From Streptomyces sp. PKU-EA00015 (GTDB taxonomy: Bacteria; Actinomycetota; Actinomycetes; Streptomycetales; Streptomycetaceae): a DNA stretch of 64,000 nucleotides. The DNA lies in contig NZ_JABZEE010000038.1 in assembly GCF_013387495.1 (NCBI RefSeq), positions 1-64,000 on the forward strand, written 5' to 3'. The notes under the pieces were generated by a model that ran no database searches, was not told where the DNA came from, and worked only from the letters and a program-made list of their open reading frames with translations. Of this stretch, positions 7,722 through 15,611 are shown in pieces (the first letter of the stretch is position 1; every line of letters begins with the position of its first letter). The position numbers and the translations under genes were made by a program.

Positions 7722-8426
7722 ATGACGCAGATCACTCCGCCGGTCAAGCTCGACGAGCTCATCACGGCGATCACCGAGAACCACACCACCGCCCTCGACC
7801 AGCTCAGCGGCGCCATCCTGCTGGCCGACCACATCGGCGAGGTCGCCGACCATCTCATCGGCCACTTCGTCGACCAGGCCCGTCGCTCCGGCGCGTCCTG
7901 GACCGACATCGGCCGCAGCATGGGCGTCACCCGGCAGGCAGCCCAGAAGCGGTTCGTCGGCAAGCCCGACGCCAAGCCGTCGAATGCCTTCGAGAAGTTC
8001 TCCCAGCCCGCCCGCAGCGCGATCATCGCCGGCATGAACGAGGCCAAGGCGGCCGGCAACGCCGAGATCGTCCCGGCGCATGTCCTCCTCGGCCTGCTCG
8101 GCACCGAGGGCAGTGCGGTCGGCGCCCTGCTGGCGCAGGGCATCGACCTCGACCAGGCGCGGGACACGGCGGTGGCCGCCCTGCCGCCGCGCAGTGACGC
8201 CGATCCGGTGCTGATCCCGTACGACGCCCGCGCGAAGAAGGCGCTGGAACTGGCGTCGCGAGTGGCCCTCCGCCTCGACCAGGACAACGTCAGCACCGGC
8301 CACGTGCTGCTGGGGCTGCTGGAGGAGGAGGACGGCGCCGGGGTCCTGGCCTCGCTGGGCGTCGACACGGCGGCGGCCGAGCGTTTCGTGGCGGAAGCCG
8401 CCGACGAATCGTCCGTCGCCTCGTAG
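7722..8426 (+). CDS. HTH plus Clp N-terminal repeat protein
   Basis: 234 residues from ATG 7722; the ATG at 7710 lies inside the -10 box, so 7722 is preferred. A helix-turn-helix spans about 58-78 (GASWTDIGRSMGVTRQAAQKRF), followed by two Clp_N repeats (about 88-160 and 165-225, with VPAHVLLGLL and STGHVLLGLLEE). There is no ATPase domain, so it is not a ClpA/ClpC chaperone. It probably senses degradation substrates or stress through the Clp_N fold and acts as an autoregulated DNA-binding protein. Similar small HTH-Clp_N proteins are common in Streptomyces. The control region carries tandem palindromes and no Shine-Dalgarno site. Confidence 0.8.
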   Translation: MTQITPPVKLDELITAITENHTTALDQLSGAILLADHIGEVADHLIGHFVDQARRSGASWTDIGRSMGVTRQAAQKRFVGKPDAKPSNAFEKFSQPARSAIIAGMNEAKAAGNAEIVPAHVLLGLLGTEGSAVGALLAQGIDLDQARDTAVAALPPRSDADPVLIPYDARAKKALELASRVALRLDQDNVSTGHVLLGLLEEEDGAGVLASLGVDTAAAERFVAEAADESSVAS

Positions 8427-8431
8427 CGGAA

Positions 8432-8459
8432 ACCGACCGCGTCCGTCCGCGGACGTCGG
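8432..8459 (+). terminator. Hairpin after HTH-Clp_N gene
   Basis: An imperfect stem (CCGAC...CGTCCG with CGGACGTCGG) lies just after the stop codon. It is GC-rich, without a U-run. The following 8460-8720 holds no gene I can support. Confidence 0.4.
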
Positions 8460-8720
8460 CTGACAGCGGCGGACTCCCGGAATGGGAACGGCACGGGAAC
8501 CGAACGGTTACGGAACGGGAGCTCCGGGCGAGGTGGAGCCTGTCAAAGGTGACACCCCACCCGGATGTCCTCGCGCCCCGCGCCGACCCCCTGCCGGACG
8601 CGGCCCGTCGCGCCCTGTGCGCTGTGAACCGCCTACCCGGGTGCGATGGCGGCCGGACCTCCCGCGGAGGATCGGATCCCGTCTCCCTTTCCCGACCCCG
8701 TACATGCGGAGAGTGGTGTG

Positions 8721-8867
8721 ATGGCTTTCGACCGGACGCGGATCTTCGGCCTTCGGCGCTTACGGAGGGCACGTCAACGCAAGACCGCGGTGGGAAGCCT
8801 CGCACCGGCGGCCTCCCTGACCGCGCCGCGCCGGCCGGCCGGCGCGCGTACGGGAGCGCCGGTCTGA
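8721..8867 (+). CDS. Small basic ORF coupled to the SDR gene (uncertain)
   Basis: 48 residues from ATG 8721 with a GGAGAG ribosome site 7 bases upstream; the TGA overlaps the next ATG (TGATG, 8865-8869). The peptide is Arg/Ala-rich with no recognisable domain. The good ribosome site and exact coupling argue for translation, perhaps only to deliver ribosomes to the SDR gene. It may instead be the scarred remainder of a larger gene. Confidence 0.4.
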   Translation: MAFDRTRIFGLRRLRRARQRKTAVGSLAPAASLTAPRRPAGARTGAPV

Positions 8868-9535
8868 TGGCGACGCCGGGTACCGACGGCCGTGTCGCTC
8901 TCGTCACCGGCGCTTCGGGAGCGCTCGGCGCCGCCGTGGCACGGGTCCTCGACCACCGTGGCTACCGGCTGGCGTTGCACTACACCAGCGGTGAGGACCG
9001 GGCCCGCAAGGCAGCGGCCGAGCTCAGCGGGCCGAGCACCCTCGTGCGGGCGGACGTCGCCGACTGGGCTGCCACCCGGGACATGGTCGACCGGGTACGC
9101 GCTGAGCTGGGAGGCATCAGCGTCCTCGCCGTCAATCTGATCGGCACCTTCCATACCTGCCGGGCGGCACTCCCGGACATGCTGCGGGGCCGCTGGGGAC
9201 GCATCATCAACGTCGTCTCGCCCGCCGGCCTCCTCGGCAGCCGGGGCCAGACGGCGTACTCGGCGGCCAAGGCCGGTGTGCTGGGGATGACCCGGAGCCT
9301 GGCCCTGGAGTGCGGGCGGTTCAATGTGACGGTCAACGCGCTGTCACCCGGCCTCATGGCCACCGCGCTCACTGAGGAGCTGCCGGCCGAGGTCAGCGCC
9401 ACGCTCGTGGCGCGGACCGCGTTCGGCCGCATGGGCACGCCCGACGAGGTGGCCCGTGGCATCGAACTGCTGCTGGACGCCGACTACATGACCGGTCAGG
9501 TGCTGTCCATCGACGGAGGCATGTCGATCTCGTGA
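8867..9535 (+). CDS. Short-chain dehydrogenase (FabG-like) with internal deletion
   Basis: 222 residues from ATG 8867, coupled to the preceding small ORF. It has the cofactor motif TGASGALG (14-21), the acidic D63 region and the catalytic triad S118, Y131, K135 (S...YSAAK). FabG-type reductases normally continue from the beta4 strand into NNAG and about 20 more residues before VNL-x-G-x-F. Here ISVL (84-87) runs directly into AVNLIGTFH, so the NNAG motif and helix alpha4 are missing, about 25 residues in frame. Activity is doubtful. Overlapping genes and the downstream phosphopantetheinyl transferase suggest a fragment of a polyketide or fatty-acid-like biosynthetic operon. Confidence 0.75.
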   Translation: MATPGTDGRVALVTGASGALGAAVARVLDHRGYRLALHYTSGEDRARKAAAELSGPSTLVRADVADWAATRDMVDRVRAELGGISVLAVNLIGTFHTCRAALPDMLRGRWGRIINVVSPAGLLGSRGQTAYSAAKAGVLGMTRSLALECGRFNVTVNALSPGLMATALTEELPAEVSATLVARTAFGRMGTPDEVARGIELLLDADYMTGQVLSIDGGMSIS

Positions 9536-10212
9536 CCGCCGTGCCGGACGGCCACCCCGCGCGCCCCGCTAGGAGTTCCCCGGAGCCTTCCGCGTGCGAA
9601 GTCCCGTCACCGGAACCGGACCTGACTGCGGAGGCACAAGCATCCCCTCCAGCCCGTACTGAAACCGAGGAAGGACCACGACATGAACAACCCCCGCCGC
9701 ATCGTCATCGGAAGCTCGGTCCGGATGGCCACGGCAGGGGACGGTCCGTGTGCACGCGGCCGCCTATGCCCATCACATGGGGGGCGAGCCTTACGGGCAT
9801 TCAGCATCCTGCGCATCTCCCACGCCGAAATGCCGGATCTCGCGGGCGAGTTGAAGTCGGCGCCCCCGACGACTGGCTGATCGTCGCCAGCGACGTCGGT
9901 GAGTCTGTACGACTACACATTCCTGGCCCTGGTCAATCACTGGCCGCTGACACGCTGCCCCATCAGGAGCTTGATGCGGCAATTCGGCATGGTGCGCACC
10001 GCACACTGGCACACCCACTTCGATGTACGGACCTGCGTTACGGGCTTCTACACCTCTCCCGCAACACCGTCTACGACGGCGTGCCGTTCGAAGAAGTACC
10101 CCTCAGCCACCCGCGGGAGTGGCGCCGCTTCGGGCCGTGCCTCGACCTGGCTCAGCAGGTCCTGCACCGGCCCGACACCACCACGTACGCGAACACGGAA
10201 ACCGTCGCATGA
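9532..10212 (+). pseudogene. Probable frameshifted gene between SDR and PPTase
   Basis: One frame is open from GTG 9532 (overlapping the SDR stop) to TGA 10212 (overlapping the PPTase ATG), but its first 110 residues are low-complexity and unlike real protein. A strong AGGAAGG ribosome site precedes ATG 9683 in another frame. GC-rich third positions jump between frames: VHAAAYAHHMGGEPYG, then ILRISHAEMPDLAGEL, then APDDWLIVASDVGE, then SLYDYTFLALVNHWPL, then GLLHLSRNTVYDGVPFEE. This patchwork suggests one gene broken by several small indels, or sequencing errors. I do not recognise the family. The conserved end overlap indicates the original gene belonged to the same operon. Confidence 0.5.
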
Positions 10213-10862
10213 TCGACTCCCTCTTGCCCCCCGCCGCCCGCGCCGTTCAGTCCTTCACCCATCGGCTGGACATCACTCTGTCCCCTCAGGAAGAGGCGCT
10301 CATCGCCAGAGCCGTCCCGAAACGGCGCAACGAGTTCACCACCGTCCGCGCCTGCGCCCACGAGGCGCTGGCCGCGCTCGGCCTGGCTCCGGTTCCGTTG
10401 CTCCCGGACGAGCGGGGCGCCCCGGGCTGGCCGCCCGGGGTCGTCGGCAGTATGACGCACTGCGCAGGCTACGGTGCCGCCGCGGTGACCCACGCCCATG
10501 AGATTACCGCGCTCGGCATCGACGCCGAGCCCAACTCCCCGCTTCCGGAAGGGATACTGGAGGCCATAACCCGCCCCGAGGAACGCTCCGCCCTGGCCTC
10601 ACTTGCCGCCCTACCCGCCGCGGCGGCCGGGCCCGCATGGGACCGTCTCCTGTTCAGCGCCAAGGAGTCCGTATACAAGGCGTGGTACCCGGTGACCCGC
10701 CGCTGGCTGGACTTCCAGCAGGCGTTCCTCGAACTCGCCCCAGACGGCACGTTCACCGCCCGCGTCCTCGTCCCCGCCCCGCCCGAACTCGCCTGTGTGC
10801 ACGGACGTTGGGCCGCCGACAGCGGCCATGTGCTCACAGCCGTGGCCGTGGAGCAGGTGTAG
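10209..10862 (+). CDS. 4'-phosphopantetheinyl transferase (EntD/Sfp type)
   Basis: 217 residues from ATG 10209, coupled through ATGA to the upstream frame. It would transfer the 4'-phosphopantetheine arm of CoA to the serine of acyl or peptidyl carrier proteins, activating polyketide or nonribosomal peptide synthases. Visible motifs are GSMTHCAGYGAA (80-91), GIDAEP with metal ligands D105 and E107, and the FSAKESVYKAW motif with K152, E153 and K157. The length fits the EntD-like group. No carrier protein or synthase is encoded nearby, so it either serves clusters elsewhere or is a leftover of a degraded cluster, as its damaged neighbours suggest. Confidence 0.85.
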   Translation: MIDSLLPPAARAVQSFTHRLDITLSPQEEALIARAVPKRRNEFTTVRACAHEALAALGLAPVPLLPDERGAPGWPPGVVGSMTHCAGYGAAAVTHAHEITALGIDAEPNSPLPEGILEAITRPEERSALASLAALPAAAAGPAWDRLLFSAKESVYKAWYPVTRRWLDFQQAFLELAPDGTFTARVLVPAPPELACVHGRWAADSGHVLTAVAVEQV

Positions 10863-10949
10863 GGGCCTCGCCGCCGGCTCCGGTTGACCAGTGGGCGAGC
10901 CCGCAGGGCTGGCAGAAGGCCCGCGAACGGGAGCCATCGGCAAGATGGG

Positions 10950-11249
10950 CCGGCCGCAGCTCGCGCCCCGCCCACGCACGACCGTCAGCCCACGCTCCCA
11001 GCCGGTCCTCTCCGCGATCACAGCGATCGGCATCATCCGAGTCCGTTTCAACAATTCCCAAATCACGGACTCCACCGCGTCCACCGCCGAACCCTCCCCA
11101 GCCCGCCGGTAGTGCGGCGGCCGGTCCGGTGCCAGCGCCCTCAGCAGGGTGTTCCTGGAAGTCCCCAGTTGCCGGCCCACCGCCCAGGCCGACAGCCCCT
11201 CAGACTGCTGTAGCCGATAGATCTCAGCCCAGTCCTCCACGTCGAACAT
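10950..11249 (-). mobile_element. IS21-family IstA transposase remnant
   Basis: From ATG 11249 the frame reads a typical IstA N-terminus: FDVEDWAEIYRLQ, an HTH (LSAWAVGRQLGTSRNTLLRAL), then AVIAERTGWERGL. After about 100 residues similarity ends and the frame continues as noncoding sequence into the PPTase gene. The DDE catalytic core and IstB are absent, so it cannot move by itself. It marks past insertion at the border between the scarred region and the conserved core. Confidence 0.7.
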
Positions 11250-11311
11250 GCGTCAAGATCTCGCATCCAACGCACGTAACGCCCATCATGCACGCTCGGA
11301 GAAACAGCAGG

Positions 11312-12640
11312 TCAGCTGCCCTTCTCGGCAGGCTCAAGGATCGCGACACACTCGACATGGTGGGTCATCGGAAACAGGTCGAACGCCCGCAGTGTGCGCG
11401 GCTTGTAGCCGCTCTCGCGGAAGTACGCCAGGTCCCGCGCCAGCGCCGCCGGATCGCAGGCCACGTACGCGATGCGGCGGGCGCCCAGGGACGCGAGGTG
11501 CCTGACCGTCTGCTTGCCGGCGCCCGCGCGCGGCGGGTCGAGGACGATCAGGTCCACCTCGGTGATCCGGGTACGCGGCAGGACCTGCTCCACCTTGCCC
11601 TGTTCGATGCGGACGCGGTCGAAGTCCTGGAGGTTGTGGCGGGCGTCCTCCACCGCGCGCTTGCCCGACTCGATGCCGAGCACCGCGCCCTTCTCGCCCA
11701 CCCGGTCCGCGAGGGCCCCGGCGAACAGGCCCACGCCGCAGTACAGGTCGAGTGCCATGTCGCCCTTGCGAGGCAGCAGACCCTGCATCACGGCCTTCAC
11801 CAGCACGTCCGCTGCCTGCGGGTGCACCTGCCAGAAGCCGCCCATGCCGACGCGGTACGTGCGCTCGTCCGCGCGCTCGCGGACGAAGGCGCGGCCGTGG
11901 ACGCGGTGCACTCCCCCGTCCTTCTCGTCCACGCGCAGCACGGAGACGGGCTTGTCCAGTTCGACCAGGGGCAGCCGCCCGCCGGGGCGCGGGGTGAGAA
12001 TGACCTGGCGGTCGTTCGAGCCGGTCGCCGCGATCGCCTCGACCGTGGCCATCTGCGGCCACTCCCGCTTCTCGACGCCCAGTTCGCTGACGCCCGGCGC
12101 CGCGATCATGCAGTGCTCGATGGGCTGGACGTCGTGCGAGCGGTGCTTGCGCAGTCCGGCCCGGCCTTCGGCGTCGATCGCGTACTGAACGCGCGTGCGC
12201 CATGCGGGCACCTCGCCGGCCGGGACCTTGTCGCCCGGCGCCGGCATCACGGTGCCGTCCCAGCCGGCCTCCTCGGGCGTCAGGCCCGCGAGGCGCTTCA
12301 GCTGTTCGGCGACGACCTCGCCCTTGAGGCGCCGCTGCGCACCCGGCTTGGCGTGCTGCCAGTCGCAACCGCCGCACTTGCCGGGTCCGGCGTAGGGGCA
12401 CGGGGCCTCGACGCGGTCCTTGGACGCCTCCAGGACGCGCACCGCGTCGGCGCGCAGGAAGCGGGAGTCCTCCTCGCCCTCCGTGACCCGGGCGACGACC
12501 TTCTCGCCGGGGAGCGCGTGCCGGACGAACAGCACGCGACCCTCGTCGGTGCGGGCGATGCAGTGGCCGCCGTGCGCCACGGGACCGACCTCGACCTCGT
12601 ACTCCTCCCCGATCAGCGAAGAATCAGGTGCGTTCTGCAT
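11312..12640 (-). CDS. Class I SAM-dependent RNA m5U methyltransferase (TrmA/RumA family)
   Basis: 442 residues from ATG 12640. An N-terminal TRAM OB-fold (about 10-70) is followed by a 4Fe-4S cysteine set: C81, C89 and C92 (CPYAGPGKCGGC) plus C177. The Rossmann methyltransferase domain has DLYCGVGLF, VLDPPRAG and the catalytic cysteine loop YVACDPAALARD. It methylates C5 of a uridine in 23S rRNA or tRNA using SAM. The same gene sits beside the permease and trkA genes in mycobacteria (Rv2689c). It follows the KimA-like gene on the same strand with a 70-bp gap, so they may be co-transcribed. Confidence 0.9.
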   Translation of the reverse strand: MQNAPDSSLIGEEYEVEVGPVAHGGHCIARTDEGRVLFVRHALPGEKVVARVTEGEEDSRFLRADAVRVLEASKDRVEAPCPYAGPGKCGGCDWQHAKPGAQRRLKGEVVAEQLKRLAGLTPEEAGWDGTVMPAPGDKVPAGEVPAWRTRVQYAIDAEGRAGLRKHRSHDVQPIEHCMIAAPGVSELGVEKREWPQMATVEAIAATGSNDRQVILTPRPGGRLPLVELDKPVSVLRVDEKDGGVHRVHGRAFVRERADERTYRVGMGGFWQVHPQAADVLVKAVMQGLLPRKGDMALDLYCGVGLFAGALADRVGEKGAVLGIESGKRAVEDARHNLQDFDRVRIEQGKVEQVLPRTRITEVDLIVLDPPRAGAGKQTVRHLASLGARRIAYVACDPAALARDLAYFRESGYKPRTLRAFDLFPMTHHVECVAILEPAEKGS

Positions 12641-12710
12641 GACGAGGTGACTCCAGAGGTGAGACGGGGGCTGCCGGAGCGGCAGCCCACCAGTCTACGT
12701 GGCCCGCAGC

Positions 12711-14759
12711 TCAGCTCTTGGCGGCCGGCTGCTTGGGGCGCTCGTCGACCGGACCGCGGCGCACCGAGCCGGGCGCGTTCCACTCCTGGCGCTTCCTGGC
12801 CCGCTTCTTCGCGACCTCGGAGGACTGGAGCTGGTACGGCACCGAGGTCACCATCACGCCGGGCGTGAACAGCAGCCGGCCCTTGAGACGCAGGGCGCTC
12901 TGGTTGTGCAGCAGGTGCTCGTACCAGTGGCCGACGACGTACTCGGGGATGATCACGCTGACCGCGTCCCGCGGGCTCTCGCGGCGGAGGCTCTTGACGT
13001 ATTCGATGACCGGGCGGGTGACCTCGCGGTACGGGGAGTCGAGGATCTTCAGCGGGACGTTGATGCCGCGCCGCTCCCACTCGGCCTGCAGCGCCTTGGT
13101 CTCGGCCGGGTCGACGTTGATGCTCAGCGCCTCCAGCTTGTCGGAGCGCATCAGCTTGGCGTACGCGACGGCGCGCAGCGTCGGCCGGTGGACCTTGGAC
13201 ACCAGGACGATCGAGTGGACACGGGAGGGGCGCACGCTGTCGTCGCTCGGCTCGTCGGGTGCGGCGATCTCCTCGGCGACCCGGTCGTAGTGCTTGCGGA
13301 TCGCGGTCATCGTTCCGTAGAAGATCACCATGCCGAGCAGGGCGACCCAGGCGCCGTGCGTGAATTTGGTGGCGAGGACGACCACCAGCACCAGGCCCGT
13401 GAAGAAGGCGCCGAAGGTGTTGATCGCGCGGGAGCGGATCATGTGGCGGCGCTTGGCCTTGTTCCGCTCCGTCCTCAGGTGCCGGTTCCAGTGCCGGACC
13501 ATGCCGGTCTGGCTGAGCGTGAAGGAGACGAAGACGCCGACGATGTAGAGCTGGATCAGCTTGGTGGAGTCGGCCCCGTAGATCCAGACGAGAAGTATGG
13601 CCGCGCCGGCGAGCAGCACGATGCCGTTGGAGAAGGCGAGCCGGTCACCGCGGGTGTGCAGCTGACGCGGCAGGTAGCGGTCCTGCGCGAGGATCGAGCC
13701 GAGGAGCGGGAAGCCGTTGTACGCGGTGTTCGCGGCCAGGAACAGCACGAGGGCGGTGGCGGCGGCGAGCAGCACGAAGAAGAACGTCCCGTCGCCGAAG
13801 ACGGCGGCGGCGACCTGTGAGATCACCGGGTGCTGGACGTAGTCGGCGCCGACCGGGGCTCCGTCGACGACCAGGTCCGTGGCGGGGTGCTCGGCCATCT
13901 TGACGTCGGTGGCCATGGCGAGGCCGATGATGCCGCAGAACATGGTGACGGCCAGGCCGCCCATGAGCAGCAGCGTGGTCGCGGCGTTCCTGCTCTTGGG
14001 CTTGCGGAAGGCGGGGACGCCGTTGCTGATCGCCTCGACGCCGGTGAGCGCCGCACAGCCGGAGGAGAAGGCGCGCAGCAGGAGGAAGACGAGCGCGAAG
14101 CCGGCGAGGCCCTGGTGTTCGGGCTTGATCTCGTAGTCGGCGGTCGGTGCGCGCATGGTGTCGTCGAGGACGATGCCCTTGAAGGCGCCCCAGAGGATCA
14201 TGATGAAGACGCCGGCGACGAAGACGTACGTCGGGATCGCGAAGAGCTTGCCCGACTCCTTCACGCCGCGCAGGTTCATCAGCGTCAGCAGCACGATGAT
14301 GACGATGGCGCTGAGCACCTTGTGCTCGACGACGAACGGGACGGCCGAGCCGAGATTCTCCACGCCGGAGGAGATGGAGACGGCGACGGTCAGGACGTAG
14401 TCGACGAGCAGCGCGCTGGCGACGGTGAGGCCGGCCTTCGGGCCGAGGTTGGTGTTGGCGACCTCGTAGTCGCCGCCGCCGCTCGGGTAGGCGTGGACGT
14501 TCTGCCGGTAGGAGGCGACGACCGTGAACATCAGCACCACGACCGCCGCGGCGATCCAGGGACTGAAGTGGTACGCCGACACACCCGCGATGGACAGGAC
14601 CAGCAGGACTTCGCCAGGGGCGTACGCCACAGAGGAGAGCGGGTCGGAGGCGAAGACGGGGAGTGCAACGCGCTTGGGGAGGAGTGTCTCCCCCAGCCTG
14701 TCGCTGCGCAGCGCCCGGCCGATCAGGATCCGTTTGGGCACGTCGGTCAGTTTGGACAC
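12711..14759 (-). CDS. KimA-type potassium importer (APC/KUP superfamily)
   Basis: 682 residues from GTG 14759. An N-terminal cytosolic segment (KRILIGRALRSD) leads into about 12 membrane helices with landmarks DPLSSVAYAPGE, AYPSGGGDYEV, LLVDYVLTVAVSIS, FSSGCAALTGVEAISNG and GVFVSFTLSQTGM, then a cytosolic domain of about 200 residues ending HNQSALRLKGRLLF. These match the Bacillus KimA (YdaO) potassium/proton importer almost motif for motif, and the mycobacterial Rv2690c neighbour. KimA is inhibited by c-di-AMP through its cytosolic domain. The gene is divergent from two TrkA proteins, so potassium transport is far more likely than the generic amino-acid permease label. Confidence 0.85.
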   Translation of the reverse strand: MSKLTDVPKRILIGRALRSDRLGETLLPKRVALPVFASDPLSSVAYAPGEVLLVLSIAGVSAYHFSPWIAAAVVVLMFTVVASYRQNVHAYPSGGGDYEVANTNLGPKAGLTVASALLVDYVLTVAVSISSGVENLGSAVPFVVEHKVLSAIVIIVLLTLMNLRGVKESGKLFAIPTYVFVAGVFIMILWGAFKGIVLDDTMRAPTADYEIKPEHQGLAGFALVFLLLRAFSSGCAALTGVEAISNGVPAFRKPKSRNAATTLLLMGGLAVTMFCGIIGLAMATDVKMAEHPATDLVVDGAPVGADYVQHPVISQVAAAVFGDGTFFFVLLAAATALVLFLAANTAYNGFPLLGSILAQDRYLPRQLHTRGDRLAFSNGIVLLAGAAILLVWIYGADSTKLIQLYIVGVFVSFTLSQTGMVRHWNRHLRTERNKAKRRHMIRSRAINTFGAFFTGLVLVVVLATKFTHGAWVALLGMVIFYGTMTAIRKHYDRVAEEIAAPDEPSDDSVRPSRVHSIVLVSKVHRPTLRAVAYAKLMRSDKLEALSINVDPAETKALQAEWERRGINVPLKILDSPYREVTRPVIEYVKSLRRESPRDAVSVIIPEYVVGHWYEHLLHNQSALRLKGRLLFTPGVMVTSVPYQLQSSEVAKKRARKRQEWNAPGSVRRGPVDERPKQPAAKS

Positions 14760-14819
14760 GGGGAGGATCGTAAGCGTTCGAAATGAGTCATGCCCACTTC
14801 CCACCCGGGCCTTAACGGA

Positions 14820-14919
14820 ATCCTGTCTCCCCGTGACACCCGGGACCAAGGGGCGACCGCGCGTGTTTAGCTAGGGCAGCGGTCTGAGACCCTGGAGGGC
14901 CCTGACAGCGAGACAGGAT
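14820..14919. promoter_or_regulatory. Divergent kimA-like/trkA control region with perfect inverted repeat
   Basis: ATCCTGTCTC at 14820-14829 has an exact inverted copy, GAGACAGGAT, at 14910-14919, and an inner GGTCTGAGACC palindrome lies at 14881-14891. The gap between the two divergent starts is 183 bp. The pair of arms could be operator half-sites for a looping regulator or fold in the RNA. No experimental match is known to me. Confidence 0.5.
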
Positions 14920-14942
14920 CAGTGACAGCCGGAAGGACGGTC

Positions 14943-15611
14943 GTGCACATCGTCATCATGGGGTGCGGGCGAGTGGGAGCCGCCCTCGCGCAGACCCTGG
15001 AGCAGCAGGGGCACACGGTCGCCGTCGTCGACCAGGACCCCACGGCCTTCCGTCGCCTGGGATCGGGATTCGGCGGCCGCCGCGTCACCGGAGTCGGCTT
15101 CGACCAGGACACCCTGCGCGAGGCGGGGATCGAGGAAGCGGGCGCGTTCGCCGCGGTCAGCAGCGGCGACAACTCGAACATCATCGCGGCCCGGGTGGCG
15201 CGGGAGATGTTCGGCATCGAGAACGTGGCCGCGCGCATCTACGACCCGCGCCGCGCGGAGGTCTACCAGCGCCTGGGCATTCCGACGGTCGCGACGGTCC
15301 GCTGGACCGCCGACCAGATGCTGCGGCGGCTGCTGCCGTCCGGCGCGGAGCCGCTGTGGCGTGATCCGAGTGGCGGGGTGCAGCTGGCGGAGGTCCACAC
15401 GTCGCCGGCATGGATCGGCCACAAGGTCAGCAGGCTGCAGGAGGAGACGGGCGTACGTGTCGCGTTCCTCACCCGGCTGGGCGAAGCAGTGCTGCCGACG
15501 TCGCAGACCGTCTTGCAGGAGGGCGACCTCGTGCACGTGATGATGCGTACGGACGAGATCGCGAAGGTCGAGGCGGCCTTCGCGGAGGGTCCTGAGGAGG
15601 GCGGTCACTGA
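14943..15611 (+). CDS. trkA: TrkA family potassium uptake regulator (RCK), first copy
   Basis: 222 residues from GTG 14943, preferred over the in-frame GTG 14922 because GGAAGG lies 6 bases upstream. An RCK_N Rossmann fold starts MHIVIMGCGRVGAAL, with acidic VVDQD at the end of beta2, and an RCK_C/TrkA_C domain covers about 140-222. Such proteins form cytosolic gating rings that bind NAD(H) or ATP and often c-di-AMP, and control potassium channels. It ends in TGATG overlap with the second copy. The pair corresponds to mycobacterial ceoB-ceoC. Confidence 0.9.
   Translation: MHIVIMGCGRVGAALAQTLEQQGHTVAVVDQDPTAFRRLGSGFGGRRVTGVGFDQDTLREAGIEEAGAFAAVSSGDNSNIIAARVAREMFGIENVAARIYDPRRAEVYQRLGIPTVATVRWTADQMLRRLLPSGAEPLWRDPSGGVQLAEVHTSPAWIGHKVSRLQEETGVRVAFLTRLGEAVLPTSQTVLQEGDLVHVMMRTDEIAKVEAAFAEGPEEGGH

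Noticed and set aside
10950..11249. Functional IS21 element
   Set aside because: Only the IstA N-terminus is present; no DDE core, no IstB and no terminal inverted repeats were seen.
10637..12868. 743-codon plus-strand frame opposite the RNA methyltransferase
   Set aside because: Antisense shadow; the minus strand encodes an intact methyltransferase with Fe-S cysteines and SAM motifs.
12711..14759. Generic amino-acid permease annotation
   Set aside because: Motifs and length fit KimA-type potassium importers better, and the neighbours are RCK potassium regulators.
12699..14786. Large plus-strand frames opposite the KimA-like gene
   Set aside because: Asp/Glu/Val/Gly-rich antisense products, typical shadows of a high-GC membrane protein gene.
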